Below are positions 11,067-21,494 of a stretch of DNA of 64,000 bases, piece by piece. How positions within the stretch are numbered: position 1 is the first letter of the stretch; each line of letters opens with the position of its first letter. This DNA comes from Lysobacter arvi (GTDB lineage Bacteria > Pseudomonadota > Gammaproteobacteria > Xanthomonadales > Xanthomonadaceae): NCBI GenBank assembly GCA_031216755.1, contig JARUHG010000008.1, forward strand, positions 1 to 64,000. The letters run 5' to 3'. The notes beneath the pieces were generated by a model that was given only the letters and a program-made list of their open reading frames with translations, ran no database searches and had not been told where the DNA came from. A program made the translations under genes and the position numbers.

Positions 11067-11819
11067 ATGGAACGCAACAGGATCGCCATCGTCACCGGCG
11101 GCAGCCGCGGCATTGGCGCGGCAACCGCGAAGCTCGCCGCGCGGTGCGGTTATCGCGTGTGCATCGCCTACCGCCATCGGCAGAAGGACGCCGACGACGT
11201 GGTCGCGTCGATCGAGCGCGACGGCGGCGAGGCGATGGCAATCGCCGCCGACGTCGGGCGCGAAACGGACGTGATGCGGCTGTTCGACGCAGTGGATCGC
11301 CGCTTCGGCGAAGTCACCGCGCTGGTGAACAACGCCGGCATCCTCGAACGCCAGATGCGCGTGGACGAGATGGACGCCGAGCGCCTCACGCGCGTGTTCA
11401 ACGCCAACGTGGTCGGCAGTTTCCTTTGCGCGCGCGAGGCCGTGCGGCGCATGTCGACGCGACATGGCGGGCACGGCGGCGCGATCGTCAACGTTTCCTC
11501 GGTCGCCGCGCGCCTGGGCTCGCCGAACGAGTGCATCGACTACGCGGCGTCGAAGGCGGCGATCGACACGCTGACCGTCGGTCTTGCGAAGGAAGTCGCC
11601 GCCGAAGGCATCCGCGTGAACTGCGTGCGACCGGGCTCGATCTACACCGAGATCCACGCCAGCGGCGGCGAGCCGGGCCGCGTGGATCGCGTGAAGTCGC
11701 GCATCCCCATGCAGCGCGGCGGAGAAGCGGACGAGATCGCGCGCGCGATCGTGTGGCTGCTGTCGGACGAGGCGTCGTACATGACGGGCAGCCTGGTGGA
11801 TGTGGCGGGTGGGTTGTAG
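11067..11819 (+). CDS. SDR-family NAD(P)-dependent oxidoreductase
   Basis: 250 aa, classical short-chain dehydrogenase/reductase. It shows the cofactor loop TGGSRGIG (residues 10-17), the NNAG motif near residue 90 and the catalytic Ser (NVSSVAA, ~142) with YAASK (~155-159). The C-terminal YMTGSLVDVAGGL is the usual SDR ending. Similarity in layout is to glucose/3-oxoacyl-type reductases, but substrate and cofactor preference are not evident. The ATG follows GAGGGGGC, an acceptable ribosome-binding site. A long repeat-bearing gap without genes follows. Confidence 0.88.
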   Translation: MERNRIAIVTGGSRGIGAATAKLAARCGYRVCIAYRHRQKDADDVVASIERDGGEAMAIAADVGRETDVMRLFDAVDRRFGEVTALVNNAGILERQMRVDEMDAERLTRVFNANVVGSFLCAREAVRRMSTRHGGHGGAIVNVSSVAARLGSPNECIDYAASKAAIDTLTVGLAKEVAAEGIRVNCVRPGSIYTEIHASGGEPGRVDRVKSRIPMQRGGEADEIARAIVWLLSDEASYMTGSLVDVAGGL

Positions 11820-12166
11820 GGCGCGTTGCCCTCACCCAACCCCTCTCCCCAGGCGGGAGAGGGGCTATGTCCCGCGGTTTGACTTCAAAGTCCCGTCATC
11901 CCGGCGAAGCACCGTCATCCCGGCGACAGCCGGGATCCAGGCTGACAGCGCCCGGGCACGCCGCGACCGGTGAACAACCTCACCGTCATTCCAGCGGAAG
12001 CTGGAATCCATTTTGATCTTCGGAATCACGCCTCGAGGCAACATCGCAGCGATGTCCGCTTGCTGCAGTTCGACGCTGTCCCTTCGTTGCCCCTTCGTTG
12101 CACCTCACCCCAACCCCTCTCAGCTCTGCACTCCCTGCGGTCGCCGATGGGAGAGGGGGCAAAGGC
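11820..12166. repeat. Intergenic cluster of dispersed palindromic repeats
   Basis: No gene is seen. It contains CCCTCACCCAACCCC paired with GGGAGAGGGGC (11828-11866), one partial and one full GTCATCCCGGCGA element (11895-11942), a CATTCCAGCGGAAGCTGG element followed by ATCCATTTTGATCTTCG (11987-12022), and a longer CCTCACCCCAACCCC...GGGAGAGGGGG hairpin (12104-12160). These are the same element types, in nearly the same order, as the tandem repeat at the start of the window. Confidence 0.8.
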
Positions 12167-13108
12167 TCACAGCGCGCACCCGTCCTTCCCCGCGACCGCC
12201 GGCGCCTTCATCCGGTAGAGATCCAGCTTCCCGGCTCGCGGCGACTTCGCCGTTCCGCTGACGAGCAGTTCGCCGGGTTTGTTCCAGTCGATCGCCGGGC
12301 CGAGGGTCGTCGCGTCGTCGGTGTTGAACGACAGCGCCAGCGGGCCCGCATCGACGTAGCGCGCGCCGTCGCAATGCGAGACGAACAACCGCACCGGCTT
12401 CGTCGCCGGATCCTGCGAGCGTGCGTACACGAGCGTGCGGCCGTCGCCGAGCCAGGCGGCGTCGAATTCGTCCGCCTTCGTGTTGATGCCGGGAACGGGC
12501 TTCGCGTCGACGAACGCCGTGCCGTTCCAGCGCGCGACGAACAGGTCATGGCCGCCGGCCCCGCCATGGCCGTCGCTGGCGAACAGCAGCCGCGTTCCGT
12601 CGCGGGCAGGCGTGGGCGCCCATTCGTCCCCGCGCGTGTTGACGCCGCGCCCGAGGTTTTCCGGCGCGCCGAAGCGGCCGTCGGGCTGCACCGCGGCGCG
12701 ATAGAGATCGTCGCCTCCCACGCCGCCCGGACGATTGGAGAAGAAATACAGCCAGCGACCGTCGGCGCTGAACAGCGGATCGAAGTCGTTGCCGGCCGAA
12801 TTGATCGGCAGCGCGCGCGCGTCCTGCCAGCGGCCGTCCTTGAGGCGCGCCTGCCACAGGTCCCAGCCGCCCGCGCCCCCTTCACGGTCGGTGCTGCCCC
12901 AGACGATATGCTGGCCGTCCGGACTGACGCTGCCGCGGATTTCGCTGGCCCGGGTCGACACCACGCCCATGCCTTCGATTCCGAATTCGGACAGGGACCT
13001 GCCCGACGAAAGCGACGGCACCGGGCCGGACAACGCGACGCCGCCGACGAGCGCCGCCACTACACTGCACACGCGGTACCTGCTGGCCAAGGCCGGGCTG
13101 CGTTGCAT
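12167..13108 (-). CDS. Secreted TolB/PD40-like beta-propeller protein
   Basis: 313 aa with an N-terminal signal or anchor segment (hydrophobic VCSVVAALVGGVALSG, residues ~12-28). The rest is repeated beta-propeller blades of the WD40-like PD40/TolB type. Blade motifs recur as SPDGQHIVWGS, SADGRWLYFFSNRPGG, ARDGTRLLFASDGHGGAGGHDL and GDGRTLVYARS, with GGWDLW or GDDLY turns. No catalytic residues are evident, so it is probably a periplasmic binding or scaffold propeller. It is divergent from aroE, with only 47 bp between the starts. Confidence 0.75.
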   Translation of the reverse strand: MQRSPALASRYRVCSVVAALVGGVALSGPVPSLSSGRSLSEFGIEGMGVVSTRASEIRGSVSPDGQHIVWGSTDREGGAGGWDLWQARLKDGRWQDARALPINSAGNDFDPLFSADGRWLYFFSNRPGGVGGDDLYRAAVQPDGRFGAPENLGRGVNTRGDEWAPTPARDGTRLLFASDGHGGAGGHDLFVARWNGTAFVDAKPVPGINTKADEFDAAWLGDGRTLVYARSQDPATKPVRLFVSHCDGARYVDAGPLALSFNTDDATTLGPAIDWNKPGELLVSGTAKSPRAGKLDLYRMKAPAVAGKDGCAL

Positions 13109-13155
13109 CGTGCGTCTCCTGAGTGTGTGAACTCCAGTCTATGCGAGGGTCCCCC

Positions 13156-14031
13156 GTGTCCGACTTCGCCTCCGTCGCAAATCCCGCCGTGGTCAAGCGT
13201 TTCGCGGTGATCGGGCATCCGGTCGCGCATTCGCTGTCGCCGCGCATCCACGCCGCGTTCGGTCGGCAGACCGGCATCGCGCTGGAATACGCCGCAATGG
13301 ACGCGCCACCGGAGCTGTTCGACGCGATCGTCGCGGAGTTCGCGGCCGAAGGCGGGCTCGGCGCCAACGTCACGCTGCCGCACAAGAACCGCGCCGTCAG
13401 CGTCTGCACCACGCTGAGCGAACGCGCCCGCCGCGCCGGCGCGGTGAACACGCTGATCCGCACCGCCACCGGCTGGGAAGGCGACAACACCGACGGCGTG
13501 GGCCTGGTGCGCGATCTCACCGAACGCCAGGGCCTGGACCTGCGCTCGCGCCGCACGCTGCTGATCGGCGCCGGCGGTGCGGCGCGCGGCGTCGCGCCGG
13601 CGCTGCTGGACGCGGGCATCGGCGATCTCTACATCGTCAACCGCACGCCCGAGCGCGCGGACGCGCTCGCCGACGCGCTGTCGATGCCCGGCCGCGTGCA
13701 TCCGCGCTACCTGCGCGACATCGACACGCTGGGCACGTTCGACCTGATCGTGAACGCCACGTCCGCCGCGCGCGCCGACGGCCTGCCGTCGATGCCCATG
13801 GCGCTGGCCAACCCGCGCACCGCGGCGGTCGACCTGAGCTACGGCGAGGTGGCGATCCCGTTCCTCGCGTGGGCGCGCGCCGCCGGGGCGCACGACTGCA
13901 TCGACGGCCTGGGCATGCTGGTGGAACAGGCGGCGGAAAGCTTCCTGCGCTGGCACGGCGTGCGCCCGGAAACCGACGAGATCTACGAGACGCTGCGCGA
14001 GCATCGTGCGGAGCTGGTGACGGCCGACTGA
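13156..14031 (+). CDS. aroE: Shikimate dehydrogenase
   Basis: Reduces 3-dehydroshikimate to shikimate with NADPH in the aromatic amino-acid (shikimate) pathway. Visible motifs are [19 protein letters not shown] (shikimate-binding serines), ANVTLPHKN with catalytic K77, GDNTDGVG with D113, and the Rossmann loop GAGGAARG near residue 137. The C-terminal helix contains [15 protein letters not shown] prefer the GTG at 13156 (291 aa), which has GAGG 7 nt upstream. An in-frame ATG at 13141 would give 296 aa. It is convergent with the DUF58 gene. Confidence 0.94.
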   Translation: MSDFASVANPAVVKRFAVIGHPVAHSLSPRIHAAFGRQTGIALEYAAMDAPPELFDAIVAEFAAEGGLGANVTLPHKNRAVSVCTTLSERARRAGAVNTLIRTATGWEGDNTDGVGLVRDLTERQGLDLRSRRTLLIGAGGAARGVAPALLDAGIGDLYIVNRTPERADALADALSMPGRVHPRYLRDIDTLGTFDLIVNATSAARADGLPSMPMALANPRTAAVDLSYGEVAIPFLAWARAAGAHDCIDGLGMLVEQAAESFLRWHGVRPETDEIYETLREHRAELVTAD

Positions 14032-14389
14032 CTGGTTCGAATCGACCGACGCGCTGCATGCGACGTGTGCAACCGGACGCCGGCGTTGGTGTCAGTTGCC
14101 AGCGTCGCCGGACCTGCGTTCGTGTCGCGGGCCGACGGGGCATCGCCCGATGCGCGCGAAAACCCGCAAGGCCGCAGGTGCTGCTGCAACTGAAGTGATT
14201 GGCTGCACTGCCCTCGCGACCGGGCACGAGCGCGGCGCTGTTCTCAAAAACAGGATCGAAGGCTTCAGCTTGTAAACGAGCGCGTCACTTTTGTCTTGGC
14301 AAAAGCGACGCAGACCGTTCGCTCCTGACCCGATCCGCCGCCACGCGGCGGTTCCCCGCGCTCCTCGCTGGAAAGGGAAGCGCCGCCTG
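14032..14389. other. Convergent intergenic region with a stem-loop
   Basis: No gene is seen between aroE and the DUF58 gene. The main structure is a hairpin at 14282-14311. Its arms are GCGTCACTTTTG and CAAAAGCGACGC, which pair at 11 of 12 positions, with a TCTTGG loop. It could terminate transcription from both sides. A second GC hairpin (CCGCC...GGCGG) lies near 14337-14353. Confidence 0.55.
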
Positions 14390-15724
14390 CTACAGCAGCC
14401 CGTCCCGCTTCACCGCCAGATACCGCTCCACCAGCGATGCCGCCAACTGGTCGCAGGCCACGTCCAGCACCATGACGCCGTGGTTGCGCAGGGCCTCGTG
14501 GGCGGCGTTGCGCTGTTCAAGGTACTGGGCGGTCGCGCCGGCGCGGATCGCACCGGGCAGGTCGTTCACGGGCTCGGACAACGCGGCGTCGAGCGAGCCC
14601 TCGCGCAGGCTCGCCACGCAGACCAGGTGCCGCTTGCGCAGCAGCGCGATCGCCGCCAGCAGGTCGTCCATGTCCTCGTCGCGCAGGTTGGTCACCAGCA
14701 TCACCAGCGAACGGCGGCGCTGACGCACCGACAGGTCCGTCGCCGCGGCAAGGAAATCCGTCGCCACCGCCTGCGGCTGCAGCGCGTAGGTGGCGCGCAG
14801 CAGTTCGTCGATCGCGCCGACGCCGCGACGCGGCGGCACCCACGCGTTCGCGCCGCCGCTGGCGAGCAGGCCCACCGCATCGCCCTGGCGCAGGGCCAGG
14901 TATGCCACCACCAGCGCCGCGTCGAGCACGTGGTCGAAATGCGCCAGCTCGCCGTCGCGCGCCATCAGGCGGCGGCCGGTGTCGAGCAGCAGCACCAGTT
15001 GCTGGTTCTTCTCGTCCTGGTATTCGCGCGAGATCAGGCGCCGCGCGCGCGCGGTGGCCTTCCAGTCGATCTGCCGCAGGCTGTCGCCGATGCGGTATTC
15101 GCGCATCTGGTGGAAGTCCGTGCCCTCGCCGCGACGACGTCGCAGGTGCGCGCCTACCAGTCGCGAAGCCTGGTCGGCGCTGAACATCGCGAACTTCGCC
15201 AGCGGCGCGAAATTGGGGAACACGCGCACGTCCTGCGCATCGCCCGCCACACGCGAGTGCCACCACAACCGCAGCGGCGAATGCAGCCGCAGCTGCACGC
15301 CATCGAAGCGGAAATCGCCACGGGCCTTCGCACGAAGCCGGTAATCGAGCGACGCGACCTCGCCGCGCTTCAGGCGCAGGCGCCGCGGCAAGCCCTGCAT
15401 GGACCAGCCGCCCGGATGCAGGTCGAACACGTCCAGCGTCTGCGCGCGACGCGACGTCTCCAGCGCCAGCGTGACCGGACGCTCGATGCCGATCGGCCAG
15501 GTGTCGGCGAGTCGGCGTTCCACCTGCGGCGTCGGCGTGCGCCACAGCAGCGCGAAATCGAGCAGCAGCAGCGCCGCGAATACGAGCCCGGCGCCCTGCC
15601 ACTGCGTCGCGCTCGCGAATCCGAACGCGACCGCGATGCCCAGCGCCGACCACGCCGCGAGCAGCGCGAGCACGAACGGCGCCGGTCGCGGGAATGATCG
15701 CGGGCGGGCGACGTCCTGCGTCAT
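14390..15724 (-). CDS. DUF58-domain protein (MoxR-associated)
   Basis: 444 aa. Two N-terminal membrane helices (about residues 13-60) are followed by a variable beta-rich segment. The DUF58 core includes GEGTDFHQMREYRIGDSLRQIDW (the conserved G-E/F-R-Y-GD-x-R-I-D-W pattern, around residue 220). A vWA-like fold follows with LVLLLDTGRRL. DUF58 proteins sit beside MoxR AAA ATPases and are thought to act in assembly or maturation of membrane or envelope proteins. Here it is the last gene of an eight-gene minus-strand block, 43 bp after moxR. The ATG at 15724 gives the MTQDVARP start, since upstream frame lies inside moxR. Confidence 0.85.
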   Translation of the reverse strand: MTQDVARPRSFPRPAPFVLALLAAWSALGIAVAFGFASATQWQGAGLVFAALLLLDFALLWRTPTPQVERRLADTWPIGIERPVTLALETSRRAQTLDVFDLHPGGWSMQGLPRRLRLKRGEVASLDYRLRAKARGDFRFDGVQLRLHSPLRLWWHSRVAGDAQDVRVFPNFAPLAKFAMFSADQASRLVGAHLRRRRGEGTDFHQMREYRIGDSLRQIDWKATARARRLISREYQDEKNQQLVLLLDTGRRLMARDGELAHFDHVLDAALVVAYLALRQGDAVGLLASGGANAWVPPRRGVGAIDELLRATYALQPQAVATDFLAAATDLSVRQRRRSLVMLVTNLRDEDMDDLLAAIALLRKRHLVCVASLREGSLDAALSEPVNDLPGAIRAGATAQYLEQRNAAHEALRNHGVMVLDVACDQLAASLVERYLAVKRDGLL

Positions 15725-15767
15725 CGCGGGGCGCCACCGCGCGCGGGATGCGATGTTTGCGGCCCGA

Positions 15768-16763
<996 letters not shown>

Positions 16764-16800
16764 GGGTGGGATCTCGTGTGGATTCGGGTCGGCGCCCGGG

Positions 16801-17937
16801 TCAGAGGGAATTGCGCATGCGCACCAGCAGCGCGATGCGGGTGCGGAACGCCGCGTGGTCGCGCGCGACCGGCGTGGAAAGCGCATCGCGGACGTCCTTG
16901 TGCGGCAGGCCGAAGCGTTCGGCGAGCATCGCGGCCTGCGCATCGCCTTCCAGCGCGGCGGCCTGCGGGTCGCGGCGGCGCAGTCGCGCCAGGAACGCCT
17001 TGCGCGCGGCTTCGTGCAGCAGGTGCGCGTAGCCGTAGCGGTAAACGTGCTCGCCGCTGGCGGTGACGTGTTCGAGCAGCGAGCGGCGCTCGACGGCGGG
17101 CGAGGCCAGCAGCGGACCGAACCGTTGCGAACGCCGCCACAGCCACGCCAGCAGCGCCAGCAGCAACGGCAGCCAGATGCGCCAGTGTTCGCGCACCAGC
17201 GCCATCCAGAACGACGGCACCTGCGCCTCGTAGATGAGGTGCACGGTGCCGGCGCGGTAGTTGGGATCGAGCAGCTGGCGCGTCAGGGCGATGTGCGGCC
17301 CTTCCTTGAGCGAATCGTTGTCGAGGAAGTCGAAGTCCGACAGCACGTCGACGTGGCCCTGGCCATGCGGGATGCGCACGAAGACGTACCCCGTTTCCGG
17401 CTCGCCCCAGTGCAGCGACGCGGTCGCGTCCAGGTCGTCCACGTCGAGGCGCCGGCCGCGGCAGAACTCGACGTGCGGGTCTTCGCCAGCGACGTCGAGC
17501 CCGGCGCACAGTTCGTCGGAGCGCGGATGCACGCCGAATTCGGCGAGCACCGGCAGCGGCGCCTCCACGTCCAGCGGCCCCGGTGGCGGCGTGCGCAACA
17601 GCAGGTGGCCGCCGCGCTCGACCCATTCCAGCAGCGCCGCTTCGTCCGTGTCGGAAATCGTGCGCGGGTCGTTGTAAAGCAGCACCGTGTCGCGCGGACC
17701 GAGCGTCACGCTGCCCAGTTGCAGGCGCGGGCGGGCCTGCGCCTTCACGCCGTCGCCGATCAGCGCGAGCTTGAGCACGTACAGCGGATTGCGCCGTGCT
17801 TCGCCGGTGCGCGGCAGGTCGACCCACTCCTCGGTGCGCTCGAACGTGCGCTGCCACCACGCGACGCCGCCCGCCACCGCCCCCGCGATCGCGAGGACGA
17901 CGAGCGCGATCAGCCCGTGCCGGCGGGTGAACGTCAT
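16801..17937 (-). CDS. DUF4350-domain membrane protein
   Basis: 378 aa. An N-terminal membrane helix (LIALVVLAIAGAVAGGVAWW, residues ~9-28) is followed by a GATase-like periplasmic fold (VLLYNDPRTISDTDEAALLEWVERGGHLLL, about 85-114) typical of DUF4350. A second helix follows near residue 255 (IWLPLLLALLAWLW), then a cytoplasmic basic tail. The start ATG overlaps the stop of the upstream DUF4129 gene by 4 bp (ATGA), so translation is coupled. Function is unknown; the family travels with MoxR/DUF58/DUF4129 clusters. Confidence 0.82.
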   Translation of the reverse strand: MTFTRRHGLIALVVLAIAGAVAGGVAWWQRTFERTEEWVDLPRTGEARRNPLYVLKLALIGDGVKAQARPRLQLGSVTLGPRDTVLLYNDPRTISDTDEAALLEWVERGGHLLLRTPPPGPLDVEAPLPVLAEFGVHPRSDELCAGLDVAGEDPHVEFCRGRRLDVDDLDATASLHWGEPETGYVFVRIPHGQGHVDVLSDFDFLDNDSLKEGPHIALTRQLLDPNYRAGTVHLIYEAQVPSFWMALVREHWRIWLPLLLALLAWLWRRSQRFGPLLASPAVERRSLLEHVTASGEHVYRYGYAHLLHEAARKAFLARLRRRDPQAAALEGDAQAAMLAERFGLPHKDVRDALSTPVARDHAAFRTRIALLVRMRNSL

Positions 17938-19655
17938 GCAGGCACCCCTGCTTCGTCGCGTGCGGAGGGCGACCAGCCGAAGCGCGACGCCAGGTCGGCC
18001 AGCAGCGATTCGAAATCGTCGCCGGCGGGGAAACTGTGGGCGTACGCGGCGTACTGCCAGGTGCGCACCGCGCGCGCGAACGCGTCGCGGTCCTCGCCAC
18101 GCGGCAGTTTGCGCGAGGCGCGCAGCACTTCGGCTTCGGTCGCACCCGGCACGAGCACGGCCTGCGTGCGCGCGACCATGGTTTCGACGCTGGCCCGATA
18201 CAGCATCGCGAGCGCCTCGCGCTGGCGGCCTTCGCGCCACAGCCTGCGGATCGCATCCGGGATGTTCTCCGGCAGCGGCGGCGGCGGTTCGTCGGCGCGG
18301 TCGCGGCGGATTTCGTCCGGTTCGCGACCTTCGCGTGCGAGGCCGGACCGGAACCACGCGAGCCACTTCGGCGCGGTGATCGCGAGCACCGCCAGCAACG
18401 CGGCGAATACGATCCACAGGCCGTACTCGCCGATGCTCGCGAGCGTCTCGCCCAGCCAGCCCAGCGGCGGCGGATCGAACTTCTTCGGCTCGTTCTTCTT
18501 CGCGTCGCGCTTCTTCCAGGTCACGACCTTGCGCTTGGGCGAGACGGTCGGATCGGCGTACGCCCTGGCGACCGCGCGACGCAGGCCGCCGTCGCCGGCC
18601 AGCGCACGGCCGCCGCCGGCCACGCTTCCCGCATTGCCCGCGCCGGAGCCGCCCGGCGAGGCCGGCACCGGCGGGGGTGCAGGCTGCGGCGTCATCTGCG
18701 CATTCACGCCGTCGCGCAGGCCGGTCTCATCGGCGACATCGCCGAACACCTGCTGCAGCGTGACGCGCGGCGCTTCGGCGTCATCGCCGGCACCGGCGAC
18801 CACGCGTTCGGCGTCGCGGATGTCGCCTGCGTCCTGCGCACGCACGGCGGCCGGCACGAACGCGGCACACAGCGCGACCAGCAGCAACGGCGTCGCGCCA
18901 CGCAGGAGGCGTTCGCGCAGGCGACGCAGCGCGAGTTCGATGTCCCACGCTTCCACTTCGGTGCGACGGTTGAGGTACAGCCCGAAGCCCGCGCCGACAT
19001 AGAACGGTTCGATCACGCTCAGCGCGACGTAGGCCAGCGCGTTCGACAACAGCGTGAGCCAGGCGGGCGCCTCCTTGAGCACGGCCCACGCGCGGATCAG
19101 CGTTTCGCGCACGTATTCGTCCGGCACGAACACGATGGCGACGGAGGCCAGGCCCAGGTACACCGCCAGTTCGAAGTGCAGGCACACGACGGTGGTCAGC
19201 ACGCCGACGCCATGCACGGGCGCACCCAGGGCGCGGCGGCGCTCGCGCGCCTCGCTGCCGCGTGCGCCTTCGAGCAGGTCGACCGGCAGGTTGAGCGAGC
19301 GCAGCGGACTCAATCGGCGCCACGTGAGATAGCCGGGCAGCCAGGACAGTCCCCAGTTCCGCTGCGCCGCCAGCGTTTGCCGTGCGCCCGGCACGTCGCC
19401 GAACACCGCGCGCGACAGCACGAACAGCGGAACGCGATCGAAGACCGGCTTCAACCACCACATCAGCAGCCCGGCGAGCCACAGTGCGTCGATCGCCCAG
19501 GCCATCGCGTTGAACAGCGCGAACACCGGCAACGTCAGCAGCAGCCACGGTTTCCAGATCGCCGCCGCGTGGCGGCGCACCAGCGCCGTGCCGAGCTCGA
19601 CCGCTTCCCACGGCGTGCGCGGACGCAGCGCGACGGTGAGCGACTCGATCTTCAT
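17934..19655 (-). CDS. DUF4129-domain membrane protein
   Basis: 573 aa. The N-terminal half (residues ~30-290) has several membrane helices. A low-complexity proline/alanine/glycine linker spans about 330-380, a further helix lies near 425 (YGLWIVFAALLAVLAITA), and a C-terminal cytoplasmic DUF4129 domain includes LWREGRQREALAMLYRASVETM. DUF4129 is often fused to transglutaminase-like enzymes; no transglutaminase triad is visible here. Both ends overlap neighbours by 4 bp (SpoIIM-like upstream, DUF4350 downstream), showing a tightly packed operon. Confidence 0.82.
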   Translation of the reverse strand: MKIESLTVALRPRTPWEAVELGTALVRRHAAAIWKPWLLLTLPVFALFNAMAWAIDALWLAGLLMWWLKPVFDRVPLFVLSRAVFGDVPGARQTLAAQRNWGLSWLPGYLTWRRLSPLRSLNLPVDLLEGARGSEARERRRALGAPVHGVGVLTTVVCLHFELAVYLGLASVAIVFVPDEYVRETLIRAWAVLKEAPAWLTLLSNALAYVALSVIEPFYVGAGFGLYLNRRTEVEAWDIELALRRLRERLLRGATPLLLVALCAAFVPAAVRAQDAGDIRDAERVVAGAGDDAEAPRVTLQQVFGDVADETGLRDGVNAQMTPQPAPPPVPASPGGSGAGNAGSVAGGGRALAGDGGLRRAVARAYADPTVSPKRKVVTWKKRDAKKNEPKKFDPPPLGWLGETLASIGEYGLWIVFAALLAVLAITAPKWLAWFRSGLAREGREPDEIRRDRADEPPPPLPENIPDAIRRLWREGRQREALAMLYRASVETMVARTQAVLVPGATEAEVLRASRKLPRGEDRDAFARAVRTWQYAAYAHSFPAGDDFESLLADLASRFGWSPSARDEAGVPA

Positions 19656-20662
19656 GCGCCGGCGTCCTCCGCCGGCAGATGGCGCCCGCCCAGCAGCAGC
19701 CAGGCGGCGGTCGACGTCCACAGCACGCCGCCCACGGTGTATTTGATCCACGCGGGCATCCACGCGATCGACGACCAGAACGCTTCGACGAACGCGGCGA
19801 ACACCAGCATCGCCAGCACGCCCACGCACAACAGCGCGCCACGGCGCCCGCCTTCGACCAGTGCGTCCGCGCGTCGACGCTGTCCCGGCGCGACCAGCGA
19901 AAGCCCCAGCCGCAGCCCGGCGCCGCCCGCGATCACGATGGCGGTGAGTTCCGGCGCCGAATGCCCGGCGACGAAGCGCCAGAACGGATCGCCGTGGCCG
20001 ACCGCCTGCAGGTGGCCGGCGACGCCGCCGATCATCACACCGTTGACGATCAGCACCACGATCGAGCCGATGCCGGCGATCAATCCGCTGGCGAAGGTGC
20101 GAAAGCCGATGCTGACGTTGTTCCACACGTAGTGGCCGAACATCGCCACGTCGGTGCCGTTGTCGCGGCCGAGCTTGCGTGCCGGATCGACCGGGTCGTA
20201 CATGTGCTCGAACTGCATCAGCTGCACGGGATCGAACAGGGCCGAGGACAGGTCCGGCTGCCACTGGATCGCGGCGAAGATCGCCACCAGCGGGATCCAG
20301 AACAGCGCGAAGGACGCCAGCATGCAGCCGCGCTCGGCGCGCACCAGCCGCGGGAATCCGGCGATGAGGAATTCGGCCGCGCGCCGCCAGTGCGGCACCG
20401 GCGTGCGGTACAGCAGGCCGTGGCCGCGATGCATCAACGCCTGCAGCCGGTCGGTCACCACCGGGCTGTAACCGCGCCGTCGCGCCAGCGCGAGTTGCTG
20501 GCACAGGCGGCGATAGCGCGAGGGCATCTCCGCATCGGACAGGCCGTGCCAGTTGCGGCGTTCCGCGCGGGCCTTGCGCGCGCTCGGGCCGCGTGCGTCG
20601 AGCCAGTGCTCGAACGCGATCCATTCGGACTGGTGGCGCTGGACGAAGTGTTCCTGCTTCAT
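19652..20662 (-). CDS. SpoIIM-like (stage II sporulation protein M family) membrane protein
   Basis: 336 aa integral membrane protein. The N-terminal ~100 residues are cytoplasmic and basic (WLDARGPSARKARAERRNW). The remainder has about five helices, with a central NNVSIGFRTFASGLIAGIGSIVVLIVNG segment characteristic of the SpoIIM family. In non-sporulating bacteria this family accompanies MoxR and RDD genes and has no established role. It overlaps the DUF4129 gene by 4 bp. The 151 bp between it and the upstream RDD gene hold no gene, only degenerate repeat-like sequence. Confidence 0.82.
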   Translation of the reverse strand: MKQEHFVQRHQSEWIAFEHWLDARGPSARKARAERRNWHGLSDAEMPSRYRRLCQQLALARRRGYSPVVTDRLQALMHRGHGLLYRTPVPHWRRAAEFLIAGFPRLVRAERGCMLASFALFWIPLVAIFAAIQWQPDLSSALFDPVQLMQFEHMYDPVDPARKLGRDNGTDVAMFGHYVWNNVSIGFRTFASGLIAGIGSIVVLIVNGVMIGGVAGHLQAVGHGDPFWRFVAGHSAPELTAIVIAGGAGLRLGLSLVAPGQRRRADALVEGGRRGALLCVGVLAMLVFAAFVEAFWSSIAWMPAWIKYTVGGVLWTSTAAWLLLGGRHLPAEDAGA

Positions 20663-20813
20663 GGCGCTCGGAGCCGGGATCCGGGCCTGGGGATTCGGGA
20701 TGGGATGCCGCGATCTGCAGCGCTGGCGGACTTCGTCATGTCGCACGGCCGCGGCAGGCAGCCACGTGTCGGCGCCTTGCGAATCAGGAATTCCGCATCA
20801 CACATCACGGCAC

Positions 20814-21494
20814 CTACCTCCGCCCCAGCAGCCAGTTCGCCATGCGATACAGCCGCGTCACCGACGCGGTGCCGCGGGCACCGGTAAGCGGTTCGGCCAG
20901 ATCGGCCAGCTCGGCCTGGCGGGCCTCGCTCAGGCGCGGCGCGCGCTCGGCGAATGCGACCAGCGCGGCCTGCTCGTAGGGACGCAGCGCGATCGAGGGC
21001 GCCAGTGCGGCATCGACGGCCGCCGGTTGCGGATCGCGCGGGCGGGCGTCGTGCACCACCAGCGTCCCGGCGACCATGTCGCCCAGCCGTCGGCCCCACG
21101 GATCGGCCAGGCTCGACACGAGCCCCGTCGCGTAGGCCAGGGGCAGCATGTCGACCACGCGCAGCAGATTGCGCGTGAACGCCGCCAGCCAGCCGACCGG
21201 CGCGCCGTTGCCGGCGATCACGCGCAGGCCGAGCGAACGCTTGCCGGGCGTGCGGCCGTCCCACATCGCTTCGAAGACGACCGGATAGAACCAGTACACC
21301 AGGAACATCGCCACGGCGTAGAACCCCATGCCGCCGCGGCCGAACGCGCCCAGGAACATGCCCATCCCCATCAGCACGGCGCCGCGCACCAGGAAGTCGA
21401 TCAGCCACGCCAGCGCGCGCGGCATCGGGCCGGCCGCGGGCAGGTGGAGGGCCACGCCCTCCGGCGTCACGACTTCCCGGTACGTGTCGAGCAT
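20814..21494 (-). CDS. RDD-family membrane protein (with C-terminal extension)
   Basis: 226 aa. The RDD domain spans about residues 22-150, with LAWLIDFLVRGAVL at the first helix, DGRTPGKRSLGLRVI (the conserved G-x-T-x-GK turn) and a third helix. It ends in a polar helical tail rich in Ala/Glu/Arg (residues ~165-226), longer than in the two other RDD proteins here. RDD proteins are small multi-helix membrane proteins, some implicated in ion exchange. Its ATG (21492-21494) overlaps the stop of the next RDD gene. Confidence 0.8.
   Translation of the reverse strand: MLDTYREVVTPEGVALHLPAAGPMPRALAWLIDFLVRGAVLMGMGMFLGAFGRGGMGFYAVAMFLVYWFYPVVFEAMWDGRTPGKRSLGLRVIAGNGAPVGWLAAFTRNLLRVVDMLPLAYATGLVSSLADPWGRRLGDMVAGTLVVHDARPRDPQPAAVDAALAPSIALRPYEQAALVAFAERAPRLSEARQAELADLAEPLTGARGTASVTRLYRMANWLLGRR

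Noticed and set aside
14032-14045. GGTTCGAATC, resembling a tRNA T-loop, right after aroE
   Set aside because: The upstream bases are aroE coding sequence, with no acceptor, D or anticodon arms at the required distance.
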